64,000 nt of DNA from CAWDYA01 sp963806495 (lineage in GTDB: Bacteria; Acidobacteriota; Polarisedimenticolia; JACPZX01; DASXTC01). Positions 1-8,431 of the stretch are shown here, piece after piece (the first letter of the stretch is position 1; each line of letters starts with the position of its first letter). The translations under genes and the position numbers were made by a program. The DNA is taken from the NCBI GenBank assembly GCA_963806495.1, contig CAWDYA010000008.1:620001-684000 (forward strand). The letters are read 5' to 3'. The notes under the pieces are model-generated. The model ran no database searches. It worked only from the letters and a program-made list of their open reading frames with translations, and was not told the DNA's origin.

Positions 1-872
1 GTCTGGGCTTCTTCGTGATGGACGGCAAACAGTACGAGATCGTCGGGCAGGTGGCGGCCCCCAACCGCAACGAGACGGCGGACCTGCGGAACCTCTACTT
101 CACCGCGCGCAACGGAGCGCCGGTGCAGCTCGACAGCCTCGTGGACATCTCCGAGCGATCGAGCCCTCCCCAGCTCTATCACTTCGACCGCTACCTGTCG
201 GCCACGGTCTCGGCCGCGCTCGCGCCGGGGTTCACGATGTCACAGGGGATCGAGGCGATGCAGGCGATCGCCGCCCGGACTCTCGACGACTCCTTCCACA
301 CCGCCCTGGCCGGCGAATCGCGTGACTTCGAGGAGAGCTCCAACACGCTGGCCTTCGTCTTCGTGCTGGCGGTGGTGCTGCTCTACCTCGTGCTCGCGGC
401 CCAGTTCGAGAGCTTCCGCGACCCGTTCACCATCATGCTGACGGTGCCCCTGGCGCTGGCCGGCGCGCTCTTCTCCCTGTACTGGTACGGGCAGACGCTC
501 AACGTCTTCAGCCAGATCGGCATGATCATGCTGATCGGCCTGGTGACCAAGAACGGCATTCTGATCGTGGAGTTCGCCAACCAGCGGCGGATCGCGGGGC
601 GCCCGCTGAGGGAGGCCACCATCGAAGCCGCCGTGGCGCGTCTGCGGCCGGTGCTGATGACCAGCCTCTCCACCATCCTCGGCATCCTGCCGATCGCCCT
701 GGCCCTCGGCGCGGGCTCCGAGAGCCGCATCCCGATGGGGATCGCCGTCATCGGCGGCATGATCCTCGGCACGCTGCTCACGCTCTTCGTCGTCCCGGCC
801 ATGTACAGCTACCTGACGCCGGCCAGGGTCGGGGGCGTGAGCCTCGGCGACATCGACGACCAGGCGGCCTGA
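1..872 (+). CDS. RND-family efflux pump inner-membrane subunit, C-terminal part (5' end outside window)
   Basis: The reading frame is already open at base 3 and runs to a TGA at 872, so this is the last ~290 residues of a protein of about 1,000. It matches the AcrB/MdtB (HAE1) class of proton-driven efflux pumps: a short piece of the second docking/porter domain, then the C-terminal membrane half. The hydrophobic helices include the segment LAFVFVLAVVLLYLVLAAQF, the amphipathic FESFRDPFTIMLTVPLAL, and the family signature GLVTKNGILIVEFANQ followed by RLRPVLMTSLSTILG. It ends with the usual last helix (LGTLLTLFVVPAMYSYL) and a short acidic tail. The substrate cannot be told from this fragment. 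The next gene, a winged-helix regulator, starts 88 bases downstream behind its own promoter, so it is probably not co-transcribed. Confidence 0.93.
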   Translation, partial: LGFFVMDGKQYEIVGQVAAPNRNETADLRNLYFTARNGAPVQLDSLVDISERSSPPQLYHFDRYLSATVSAALAPGFTMSQGIEAMQAIAARTLDDSFHTALAGESRDFEESSNTLAFVFVLAVVLLYLVLAAQFESFRDPFTIMLTVPLALAGALFSLYWYGQTLNVFSQIGMIMLIGLVTKNGILIVEFANQRRIAGRPLREATIEAAVARLRPVLMTSLSTILGILPIALALGAGSESRIPMGIAVIGGMILGTLLTLFVVPAMYSYLTPARVGGVSLGDIDDQAA

Positions 873-924
873 CCGCCCCTGCCGATAGGCCCCTCCCGGA
901 CGAGCTTTCCGCGTGACCCCTTCA

Positions 925-954
925 ATTGACAACTGTCAATACAATAGTTACTGT
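925..954 (+). promoter_or_regulatory. Candidate promoter with overlapping palindromic operator
   Basis: ATTGACA-AC-TGTCAAT (925-940) is a perfect 7-bp inverted repeat with a 2-base spacer. Its left arm contains a consensus -35 hexamer, TTGACA (926-931). Seventeen bases on lies TACTGT (949-954), a weak -10. The ATG of the regulator gene is at 961, so the transcript would be nearly leaderless, and no Shine-Dalgarno sequence is visible. A palindrome over the -35 directly before a regulator gene suggests autoregulation (inference). Confidence 0.5.
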
Positions 955-960
955 AGACAC

Positions 961-1865
961 ATGAGCAGACCAACCCCCACGTTCCTCCTGGGCAACACCG
1001 GCATGCTCGCCGCCGCCGCTCCGTGGTGCCGGCCGCTGGAGAACCTCGACCTGGGGATCCTCCTGCTCGTCCAACCGTGGCTCTCGGGCGAGGGCATGCG
1101 GCGCGCCCGGATGCAGCAGGAGCTGGCACGGCTCGCGGAGGGCCTCCCGCTCGGGCCGACCTACTTCCAGAGGATCAAGAGATCGGTTTCGCGGCTGGAG
1201 GAGATGGGAGCGCTTCGCGGGTCCGGTGACGGCCGATCGCGCCGGTTCGTGATGACGCCCGCCGGTTTCGCCTCGTTCATCCTCAACCTGCGCGTGCTGC
1301 GCGCCGACCCGACCCTCGACGGCAGCGAGTTCGAGCTGAAGCGCGCCGTCGTGTCGCTGTGGAACGTCGCCCTCGATCGCCTGGCGGAGCTCCCCGACGG
1401 TACGAACCTGCCACCGCGAATGGAGAAGTTCCTGGACGAGGTCGAGCGGATCGAGATCCACGGCCAGCGTGTGATCACCCCGAGGTCGTCGGCGCCGCGC
1501 TGGATGTCCTCCAGCTGATCGCGGCGCAGCGCGAGCGCGTCGAAAGCCTTCTCGAGTCGGCCCGGGCGAGTCTCGACGGAGCCGATCGCAACGCCGATGT
1601 CCTGCGGGGGATGGATCTGTCGCGTATCACGGCCGGCCGGGGGATGGACGGCGCCGTCTCGTTGCTCGAGTCCTCGCCCGAGACGCTGGCCATGATCCGC
1701 GACCTGGTCTCGGGCGTACTGCCCAGGCTGAGCCTGCGGGCGGCGGTGCTGCGATACGAGTCGTACCTGCAGTATCTGGACGGACTGAGCTCGCTGTACG
1801 GGCGGGAGCTCGTGGCGACGCCGATCGAATCGCTGCGCGGGCTGCTCGCGCGTCGGAGACGATGA
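961..1865 (+). CDS. Winged-helix transcriptional regulator, apparent frameshift near 1465-1480
   Basis: The first frame runs from ATG 961 to a TGA at 1518, and the second frame is open to a TGA at 1865. The second frame continues the protein logically (CDHPEVVGAALDVLQL, then helical LIAAQRERVESLLESA), so one gene of about 300 residues with a single-base indel around 1465-1480 is the best reading. The N-terminal half looks like a winged helix: helix-rich ELARLAEGLPLGPTYFQRIK, recognition-type helix, then a wing with GSGDGRSRRFVMTPAG, as in PadR/MarR-like regulators. The C-terminal half is helical and could be an effector or dimerisation part. ATG 961 was chosen over the GTG at 913 because the promoter/operator lies between them. 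The SecA-like gene follows after 3 bases, so the two are likely one operon. Confidence 0.6.
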
Positions 1866-1868
1866 ACG

Positions 1869-4310
1869 ATGGGCTCTCCGGGCGCGCACCGTGAGCTCCT
1901 CGAGGCGATCCGCGCACGCGAGCACGGTCTGGCTCCGAGCGAGGACGCGGCGCTGCGCGACGCGGCCGCGGCTCTGCGGGTACGGGCCCGCAACGGCTCC
2001 CCCCGTGCGGACCTGCTCGTGGATTGTTTCGCCCTGACCAGCGAGATCGCCTGGCGTGCGCTGGGGCAGCGCCCGTTCGACGAGCAGATCCTTGCCGGAC
2101 TCGCGCTTCAGGAAGGGCGGATGGTCGAGATGCAGACCGGCGAAGGGAAGACGCTGGCCGCGGTCGCCCCGCTGGCGCTCGAGGGGCTGGCCGGCGGCGG
2201 GGTGCACCTGCTCACTTTCAACGACTATCTGGCCGCCCGTGACGCGGAATGGATGGGTCCTATCTACCGGGAGCTGGGGCTCACGGTGTCCTTCGTTCGC
2301 GAGGGGCTCGACGCGGCCCGGAGACGGTCGGCCTATGGAAGCGATGTCACCTACCTCACGGTGAAACAGGCCGGGTTCGACTACCTGAGGGACGGTATCT
2401 GCCTCGAGACCGGGGACCGGGTCCAGCGGGCGCTGAGCTTCGCCCTCGTGGACGAGGCCGACTCGATCATGATCGACGAAGCCCGCATCCCGCTCGTGAT
2501 CGCCGGCAGCATCGACGACCCCGGTGCCGATCCGGCGCAGATCGCCTCGATCGCGCGGCGCCTGAAGCCCGGTGAGGAGGTGGGCACGGACGAGTACGCC
2601 CGCAACGTCTTTCTCACCGAGCGTGGCGTCGCACGCGTGGAGACGACGCTGGGGTGCGGCAACCTCTACTCGACACGGAACAACCGCCTGCTCGCCGATC
2701 TGCGCAATGCGCTGCACGCCGCGTTTCTGCTGCGCCGCGACGTGGACTACATCGTGAGGGAGGGGCGGATCGAGCTCGTGGACGAGCTGACCGGCCGGGT
2801 GGCCGAGAACCGCCACTGGCCCGACGGGCTGCAGACGGCGGTCGAGGCGAAGGAAGGGCTCGTTCCCCGGCAGGAAGGACGCATTCTCGCCTCGATCGCG
2901 ATCCAGCACTTCCTGGGAAAGTATCCGCGGCTGTCCGGGATGACGGCAACGGCCCGGCCGGCCGCGCGCGAGCTGGCGGAGGTCTACCGGCTCGAGGTCG
3001 TGACGATCCCGACACACCGGCCCTGCGTCAGGGTCGACCAGCCCGACATGGTGTTCGCGGACCGGGCCGCCAAGAGGCGGGCGCTGATCGAGGAGGTCGC
3101 GCGGGTGCACGCCGCGAGCCGGCCCGTCCTGGTCGGCACGATCAGCGTGCAGGAATCGGACGGCCTCGCCGCGGACCTCCGGGCGGCGGGCATCGGCTGC
3201 AGCGTCCTCAACGCGAGAAACGACGCGCAGGAGGCGGCGATCATCGCGCAGGCGGGTGCACCGGGCGCCGTGACGATCTCCACCAACATGGCGGGCCGTG
3301 GGACCGACATCCGGCTCGGCGGTGCGGACGGCCGCGAGAGCGCGCGCGTGGCCTCACTCGGGGGGCTGCACGTCATCGGGACCAACCGGCATGAAAGCCG
3401 TCGCATCGACGAGCAGCTTCGTGGGCGGGCGGGCCGACAGGGTGATCCCGGCTCGTCGCGTTTCTTGATCAGCCTCGAGGACGACCTGCCGCGACGATAC
3501 GGCATGAGAAAACTGCTTCCCTCGATCTACTTCGACCCGGAGTTCTCCGCGGGCCACGGCCTCACACAGCGGGCCGTCCACCGGGAGGTCGCGCGGCTCC
3601 AGAGGATCGTCGAGGGGCAGCACGGCGATATCCGCAAGCGGTTGCTGGAAACCGCCCGGCTGATCGAGCAGCAGCGCGTCGCCCTGCAGCGATGGCGACG
3701 CGAGGTGCTCGAGGGGACGGTGGGCCCCGGCCTCCTCCCGGAACGCAGCCCGCAGCGTTGGGAGGCAATGCTCTCCGTCTGCGGAGAGGAGCAGCTCCGC
3801 CTCATCGAAGGCCGTCTGACGCTGCTCGCGATCGACCGGTGCTGGAGCGAGCACCTCGCCGACATGCAGGCGCTGCGCGACGAGGTCCATCTCGTCACGC
3901 TCTCAGGCAAGGACCCGCTCACCGAGTTCTACCGGGAGGCCAGGGAGGCGTTCGAGCGGCTTCTCGTCCGCGTGGACGATCGGGTTCTCGAGACGTTCGA
4001 GCGGATCGAGATCCGCGCCGGGGGGGTGGACTGGGACCGTGAGGGCCTGCGGGGCCCCTCCTCCACATGGACCTATCTCGTGGACGACAACGTCTTCGGG
4101 AGCAACCTCTTCATGAGCCTGGCCCGGAACCCCGCCATCGCGGCTTGGGCCGTGCTGGCGCACGCGCCCCTGCTGATCGTGTGGGGGGCGGTCCTGAGAT
4201 GGCGGCGCTGGCGCAGGGCGCGCTCAGTACGCGATGGTGAACACGGAGACCCGGTCGTTCTCGCGGTCGGCGACGAAGAGCCGGCCGGCACTCGAGACTC
4301 CGAGACCTGA
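1869..4310 (+). CDS. SecA-type preprotein translocase ATPase with C-terminal membrane segment
   Basis: The 813-residue protein has the SecA DEAD motor: Walker A MQTGEGKT (residues 88-95), Walker B VDEAD (194-198) followed by SIMIDEAR, the preprotein-crosslinking region with ENRHWPDGLQTAVEAKEG, and the second motor domain with MAGRGTDIRLGG and the arginine-finger motif RIDEQLRGRAGRQGDPGS. SecA drives proteins through SecYEG. This copy lacks the C-terminal zinc/SecB-binding cysteines. It instead ends with a hydrophobic stretch (AWAVLAHAPLLIVWGAVL), a basic patch and a polar tail, so it may be membrane-anchored. This suggests an accessory (SecA2-like) rather than the housekeeping SecA. A GGAG lies 8-10 bases before ATG 1869. 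The last 87 bases overlap the convergent NHL gene. Its client proteins are unknown; the neighbouring cytochrome cluster is a tempting but unproven candidate. Confidence 0.85.
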   Translation: MGSPGAHRELLEAIRAREHGLAPSEDAALRDAAAALRVRARNGSPRADLLVDCFALTSEIAWRALGQRPFDEQILAGLALQEGRMVEMQTGEGKTLAAVAPLALEGLAGGGVHLLTFNDYLAARDAEWMGPIYRELGLTVSFVREGLDAARRRSAYGSDVTYLTVKQAGFDYLRDGICLETGDRVQRALSFALVDEADSIMIDEARIPLVIAGSIDDPGADPAQIASIARRLKPGEEVGTDEYARNVFLTERGVARVETTLGCGNLYSTRNNRLLADLRNALHAAFLLRRDVDYIVREGRIELVDELTGRVAENRHWPDGLQTAVEAKEGLVPRQEGRILASIAIQHFLGKYPRLSGMTATARPAARELAEVYRLEVVTIPTHRPCVRVDQPDMVFADRAAKRRALIEEVARVHAASRPVLVGTISVQESDGLAADLRAAGIGCSVLNARNDAQEAAIIAQAGAPGAVTISTNMAGRGTDIRLGGADGRESARVASLGGLHVIGTNRHESRRIDEQLRGRAGRQGDPGSSRFLISLEDDLPRRYGMRKLLPSIYFDPEFSAGHGLTQRAVHREVARLQRIVEGQHGDIRKRLLETARLIEQQRVALQRWRREVLEGTVGPGLLPERSPQRWEAMLSVCGEEQLRLIEGRLTLLAIDRCWSEHLADMQALRDEVHLVTLSGKDPLTEFYREAREAFERLLVRVDDRVLETFERIEIRAGGVDWDREGLRGPSSTWTYLVDDNVFGSNLFMSLARNPAIAAWAVLAHAPLLIVWGAVLRWRRWRRARSVRDGEHGDPVVLAVGDEEPAGTRDSET

Positions 4311-5143
4311 GGGGTATCGCAGGAGACCCTCGGTCCAGCCGCGTCCCGACTGCCGTCCGCGGAAGACACCATCCGTTCCGAGGATCACGATTCCCGCCGC
4401 CCGTCTGGTCGGCGAGGAACAGGTTGCCTCGTCCGTCGGCGGCGATGGCCGTGGGAAAGGCCATCTCCTCGCTCAGCGGCCCGGTGAGCGGTACGAACGC
4501 GGCGGCCTCCTTCTTCGCGACGTACACCCGCCTCTCGACGCTCTCGATCGCGTAGAATCTCGCCGGTGCCGCCCACGGTGATGTCCGAGAAGGAGTGCTG
4601 TCCCCGAGGCAGCGCAACCTGGCGCTTGATGCCTCCGGCCTCGTCGAGCATCAGCACCCGGGCGTGGAAGATGTCGAGCAGGTAGAGATTGTCGCTCCCG
4701 TCGAGCGCGATCGACCTCGTGGTGGTCGGGCCCGACGCGGTGTCGCCGGATGGCTCGACATAGGAGAGAAACGCCCCCGAGCCCGAGACGCGCGCCACCC
4801 GGCGGAGCCTTCCGTCGAGGACGATCAGATCCCCCCCGGACGTGACGGCCACCTTGATCGGGTAGGGAAGCTGCGTCAGACGGATCTCGGGCTGCGCCGT
4901 GACCGTCTCACCGTCGATCGTGTAGCGCAGGAGCCGCCCGTTGCCGGTGTCGGCCACCACGAGCAGCGACCCCGCGGATCCGACCGCAACGTCCTCCGGC
5001 TGCTTCAGCCCGCCTCCTTCCGCGTCGAAGTAGACCCCCGGCTGCGGCGTCAGACGCACGCCTTCGGCGGCGTACGCGAGTCCGGACATCGCGATGAGCG
5101 CGAGAGCCGCCGGTACCAGGCCGGCCGGAACGAGACGTCGCAT
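4224..5143 (-). CDS. Secreted NHL-repeat beta-propeller protein, two apparent frameshifts
   Basis: Signal peptide MRRLVPAGLVPAALALIAM...AYA, then NHL-type blades such as LKQPEDVAVGSAGSLLVVAD and TRSIALDGSDNLYLLD. The frame breaks twice, near 4573 (after SDITVGGTGE) and near 4388 (after LADQTGGG). Reading across both restores a continuous propeller of about 305 residues ending LFVADRENDRVSVFTIAY at stop 4224. ATG 5143 is preceded by AAGG. It is the last gene of the cytochrome cluster, 5 bases after the 16-haem gene. NHL propeller genes are known neighbours of OmcS-type cytochromes in Geobacter, where they are thought to help assembly or act as binding scaffolds, though their exact role is not settled. 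Both breaks are single-base changes and probably assembly errors. Confidence 0.7.
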
Positions 5144-5148
5144 CGGGG

Positions 5149-6420
5149 TCACCTTCTCTGTCCGAGGTGGCACTGCACGCAAAGGTCCGCCTCCGGGTCG
5201 AGCTGCGTGAACGACTTGTAGGGTGAAGCATGCGGCTCGTGGCAGCTCATGCAGTCCAGTGTGAGATTCTTGTTGCGTGGATCGGTCACCTTGTCGCCGA
5301 TCGGGTGCGTCGAATGCTTCCCCCAATCGTGGCACGTCCCGCAGAGATCGAGCACATTGTCGGCCTGCAGCAGGAAAACGGCACTGCTCGCGTGCGGAGA
5401 GTGGCAGGTGGTGCAATCCCCTTCCTCGGCCGGCGGGTGCTTGACCGCCGCCTTCTCCAGCGTATCGAGCGTCGCCTGGTGGCAGGAACCGCACAGCGGC
5501 TTGACCGGCTTGCGCAGCAGGGAGCCTTCCTTCGAGGCATGCGGGTTGTGGCAGTTGAGGCACCCCACTCCATCGATCGCCGGCCAGTGGACCCTGTTGC
5601 TGGTCACGATTCCGTTCACCACCTCGCTGTGGCAGCCACGGCAGACCTCGAACCCTTCTCTCTTCGTCCTGAGCGGTTCGGGAGAGGAAGGATCCATGTG
5701 GCACTGGCTGCACATCCGGTTGATCATCGGCGGGTGCACGTCCGCCCAGATGATCCCCGCATTGTCCGAGCCGTGGGGGTCGTGGCAGGAGGTGCACCGC
5801 GCCTTGGCCACCGGGTACTTCATGTGCGCGCTCGTGAAGGCCGGCTGATCGGTACGATGGCATCCCGTGCACAACTCGGGAACGCCCTTCTTCAGAAGCG
5901 ACCCGTTGCCCTTCGACGCGTGCGGGTCATGACACGACAGGCACCCCTTCTGCACGGGGCTGTGCTTGAACTTGCTCTGCGCCGCGTGAGCCACGATATC
6001 GCCGTGGCAGGTGCCGCACAGCGTCTCGCCGGCCGCCTTCAGGTTGTTCCTGTTCTGCGACCCGTGGGGATCGTGGCACTCGATGCATCGGCCCGCGGCC
6101 GCGGGCGGATGGACACTCGCCGGCTCCTCGGGGATCAGACCGGAGTGACAGTTCGAGCAGATGGCATCCGGGTCCGCCGCGAGCAGCTTTCCGTGCGACG
6201 AGGTGTGGGGGTTGTGACAGTCCACGCAGGCGCCCTCCTTGACCGGCGTGTGCACGAAGGGCAGCGCCATGGTCTCCTGGAACGCCGTGTGGCACTGCAG
6301 GCAGATCTTCCCGCGGGCCCCCGTCTTCAGATGGAACTTGTCCTGCGCGCGCGCATGGCTGGCGACGAACGGCGCGACAGCCGTCACGAACGCGATCACC
6401 GCTGCGGCGCGCCACCTCAT
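5149..6420 (-). CDS. Secreted multihaem c-type cytochrome with 16 CXXCH motifs
   Basis: The 423-residue protein has a signal peptide (MRWRAAAVIAFVTAVAPFVASHARA) and 16 CXXCH haem-binding motifs. They come in pairs about 20-25 residues apart, many in the form CxxCHDPHGS or CxxCHNPHAS, which is the doubled-CXXCH cytochrome family. Each motif binds a haem c covalently, and extra histidines between motifs can serve as distal ligands. Export is by Sec, haem attachment is periplasmic, and the final site may be periplasm or cell surface. The start codon overlaps the stop of the 26-haem gene (ATGA at 6417-6420) and a GGAGG lies just upstream, so the two cytochromes are translationally coupled. Likely role: electron carrier between the periplasm and the surface filament in the same operon (inference). 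Confidence 0.93.
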   Translation of the reverse strand: MRWRAAAVIAFVTAVAPFVASHARAQDKFHLKTGARGKICLQCHTAFQETMALPFVHTPVKEGACVDCHNPHTSSHGKLLAADPDAICSNCHSGLIPEEPASVHPPAAAGRCIECHDPHGSQNRNNLKAAGETLCGTCHGDIVAHAAQSKFKHSPVQKGCLSCHDPHASKGNGSLLKKGVPELCTGCHRTDQPAFTSAHMKYPVAKARCTSCHDPHGSDNAGIIWADVHPPMINRMCSQCHMDPSSPEPLRTKREGFEVCRGCHSEVVNGIVTSNRVHWPAIDGVGCLNCHNPHASKEGSLLRKPVKPLCGSCHQATLDTLEKAAVKHPPAEEGDCTTCHSPHASSAVFLLQADNVLDLCGTCHDWGKHSTHPIGDKVTDPRNKNLTLDCMSCHEPHASPYKSFTQLDPEADLCVQCHLGQRR

Positions 6421-8411
6421 CTCGATCCTCCCTGCTGCGCCGGCACGTTGTGACACTCCTCGCAGGAGCCGGCGGCGAACGGAGCGTGCTCGACGTCCTT
6501 GAACAGCCTCGGGTCCTTCGAAGCGTGCGGCGCATGACAGCTGATGCAGTTGATCACGTTCGGGTCGATGCCGAGATGAGCGGTCGAGAATGCGGCATCT
6601 TCCAGTGCATGGCACTCGCCGCACAGCGTGCGCACCGGCCGGGCCAGCAGCCGCCCCTGTCCCGAGGAGTGCGGCGCGTGGCAGCGCAGACAGTCGCGCG
6701 CGGCGGGGGGATGGGTCACGTCCTTCTGCATCGTCTCCCTGATGTCGCCGTGGCAGCTCAGGCACAGGTCGGGGCTCTGCGCCAGCAGCAGCTTGTTGAT
6801 CTTCGCCTGGTGCGGGCTGTGGCAGGAGGTGCACTTGCCCGCCGCCACCGGCGCGTGCCGGCTCGTGGCGGCGGCCAACGCCTCACCGACGTCCGAATGG
6901 CACTGGCCGCAGAGCTCGCCCTGCGGTTCGACGATCATTCCGGCGATGTTGGACGCGTGCGGCGCGTGGCAGGCGAGACAGTCCCCGTCCAGGAACGGCG
7001 GGTGGCCCACGCCTCCCGTCTCCTGCTTCATGAGATCGCCGTGGCAGGTGGCGCACAGCGTGGACCCGGCCGACTTCAGCAACTTCGGCACATCGGAGCC
7101 ATGTGGCGAGTGGCAAGCGGTGCAGGTGCCGAGGAGCACCGGCTGGTGCACGTCCGTCCCCTGGAACGAAGCCTGGGCGTCTCCGTGGCACTGGTAGCAG
7201 ACCTCGTCGGTGCGCGCGTTGAGCATCCCGCGCACGTTCGACCCGTGCGGGTTGTGGCAGGTGGTGCACATCCCCTCTTCGTAGGGCGCGTGCGGGGCCT
7301 TGACCGACGGCTCCGGGCCGGGCACCTCGTGACAGCTTCCGCACAGGGCCGCGCCCTCGGCGAGGAGCAGCGACGGCCCCTTGGAGGCGTGCGGGGCGTG
7401 GCAGGACAGGCAGCCGTCCCCGTCGGTGAGCGCGGGGTGCGCAAACGCCACCTCACCCCCCTTGTCGCCGTGGCACTCCGTGCAGAGGTCGTTTCCCTTC
7501 CGGGCCAGGAGCTTTCTCTGAGGCGAGGCATGCGGATCGTGGCACGAGAGGCACATCCCCTCGGTGAAAGGTGGGTGGACATGGTCTCCTCCCCCCTTCA
7601 GGGTCGCCTCGTCGTGGCACTGGAAGCAGAGGGCGCTGCCCTCCGCCGTGACCGCAAAGGGGGTGTCCGACGCAGGTGCCGCATGGCACGAATCACAGCT
7701 CGCGTCGGCCACGGGCGGATGAACGCTCGTCTTGAGCAGCTTCGCCGCCTTCGAGGAATGGGGATCGTGACATCGGGTGCAGTCGGCTTTCTCGACCGGA
7801 TACCCCTCATGGGCCTTGCTGAAGCCCTCCTTGCCGGGATCGTGGCACGACAGGCACAGCTCGGTGGAGGGCCGGGAGAGCAGGTCAGGCTGATCCGAGC
7901 TGTGGGCGAGGTGACACGCCCCGCAGCCATCATTGTTCATGACCGCGTGCACCACCGGCCTCTCGAAAGCCTTTCGATCGTGGCACTGGTAGCAGGCCTC
8001 GGCCCCTTCCGACTTCAGGAGATGGCTGCCGGATGATGCGTGCGGATCGTGGCAGCTCGTGCACTTGCCCGAGCGCAGAGCGGTGTGGACGTGAGCCTTG
8101 TCGAGACCGATCGTCTCGGCCGAATGGCACTCGAGGCAGAGCTGGTTCCCCTCCTTTTTGAGGATCAGCTTGCCGACGAGCCCGTGGCGCAGGTGGCAGG
8201 TCTCACAGTTCGAGTCCCTGACGCCGGGGTGGGCCGCCTTGAGCGGGAGATACTTCTCGGCGAAGTCGGAGTGGCAGTCGAGACACTCCTTCTTCTTGAA
8301 GCTCTTGCGCTGGGCGAGCGCCGATTCCGCGGTGACGGTCCAGAGCAAGACCACGCACAGGGCGAAAAGCCCCAGCTTCCCGCTCCAGCGTCCCGACCCG
8401 CCGACCCGCAT
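6417..8411 (-). CDS. Secreted multihaem c-type cytochrome with 26 CXXCH motifs
   Basis: The 664-residue protein begins with a signal peptide (MRVGGSGRWSGKLGLFALCV...SALA) and then carries 26 CXXCH motifs, almost one every 24 residues, with the repeated pattern CxxCHDPHAS / LLxxxGxxLCxxCH of doubled-CXXCH proteins. There is no other recognisable domain, so the whole chain is a haem wire. Such large cytochromes are known from Geobacter and other metal-reducing bacteria, where they sit at the outer membrane or surface. GAGGGGAG precedes ATG 8411. The gene is 20 bases after the peptidyl-prolyl isomerase and overlaps the 16-haem gene by 4 bases. Together the two proteins could hold 42 haems. Confidence 0.93.
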   Translation of the reverse strand: MRVGGSGRWSGKLGLFALCVVLLWTVTAESALAQRKSFKKKECLDCHSDFAEKYLPLKAAHPGVRDSNCETCHLRHGLVGKLILKKEGNQLCLECHSAETIGLDKAHVHTALRSGKCTSCHDPHASSGSHLLKSEGAEACYQCHDRKAFERPVVHAVMNNDGCGACHLAHSSDQPDLLSRPSTELCLSCHDPGKEGFSKAHEGYPVEKADCTRCHDPHSSKAAKLLKTSVHPPVADASCDSCHAAPASDTPFAVTAEGSALCFQCHDEATLKGGGDHVHPPFTEGMCLSCHDPHASPQRKLLARKGNDLCTECHGDKGGEVAFAHPALTDGDGCLSCHAPHASKGPSLLLAEGAALCGSCHEVPGPEPSVKAPHAPYEEGMCTTCHNPHGSNVRGMLNARTDEVCYQCHGDAQASFQGTDVHQPVLLGTCTACHSPHGSDVPKLLKSAGSTLCATCHGDLMKQETGGVGHPPFLDGDCLACHAPHASNIAGMIVEPQGELCGQCHSDVGEALAAATSRHAPVAAGKCTSCHSPHQAKINKLLLAQSPDLCLSCHGDIRETMQKDVTHPPAARDCLRCHAPHSSGQGRLLARPVRTLCGECHALEDAAFSTAHLGIDPNVINCISCHAPHASKDPRLFKDVEHAPFAAGSCEECHNVPAQQGGSR

Positions 8412-8431
8412 CTCCCCTCCGACAGGAGCCC

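Noticed and set aside
1161..3110. 649-residue - strand ORF opposite the SecA-like gene
   Set aside because: The + strand has all SecA motifs; this is a high-GC shadow.
6450..8036. Long + strand ORFs opposite the haem proteins (also 5230-6453) rich in Arg, Val and Ala
   Set aside because: They are mirror readings of CXXCH-rich genes; no start signal or family similarity, and the composition is that of antisense high-GC frames.
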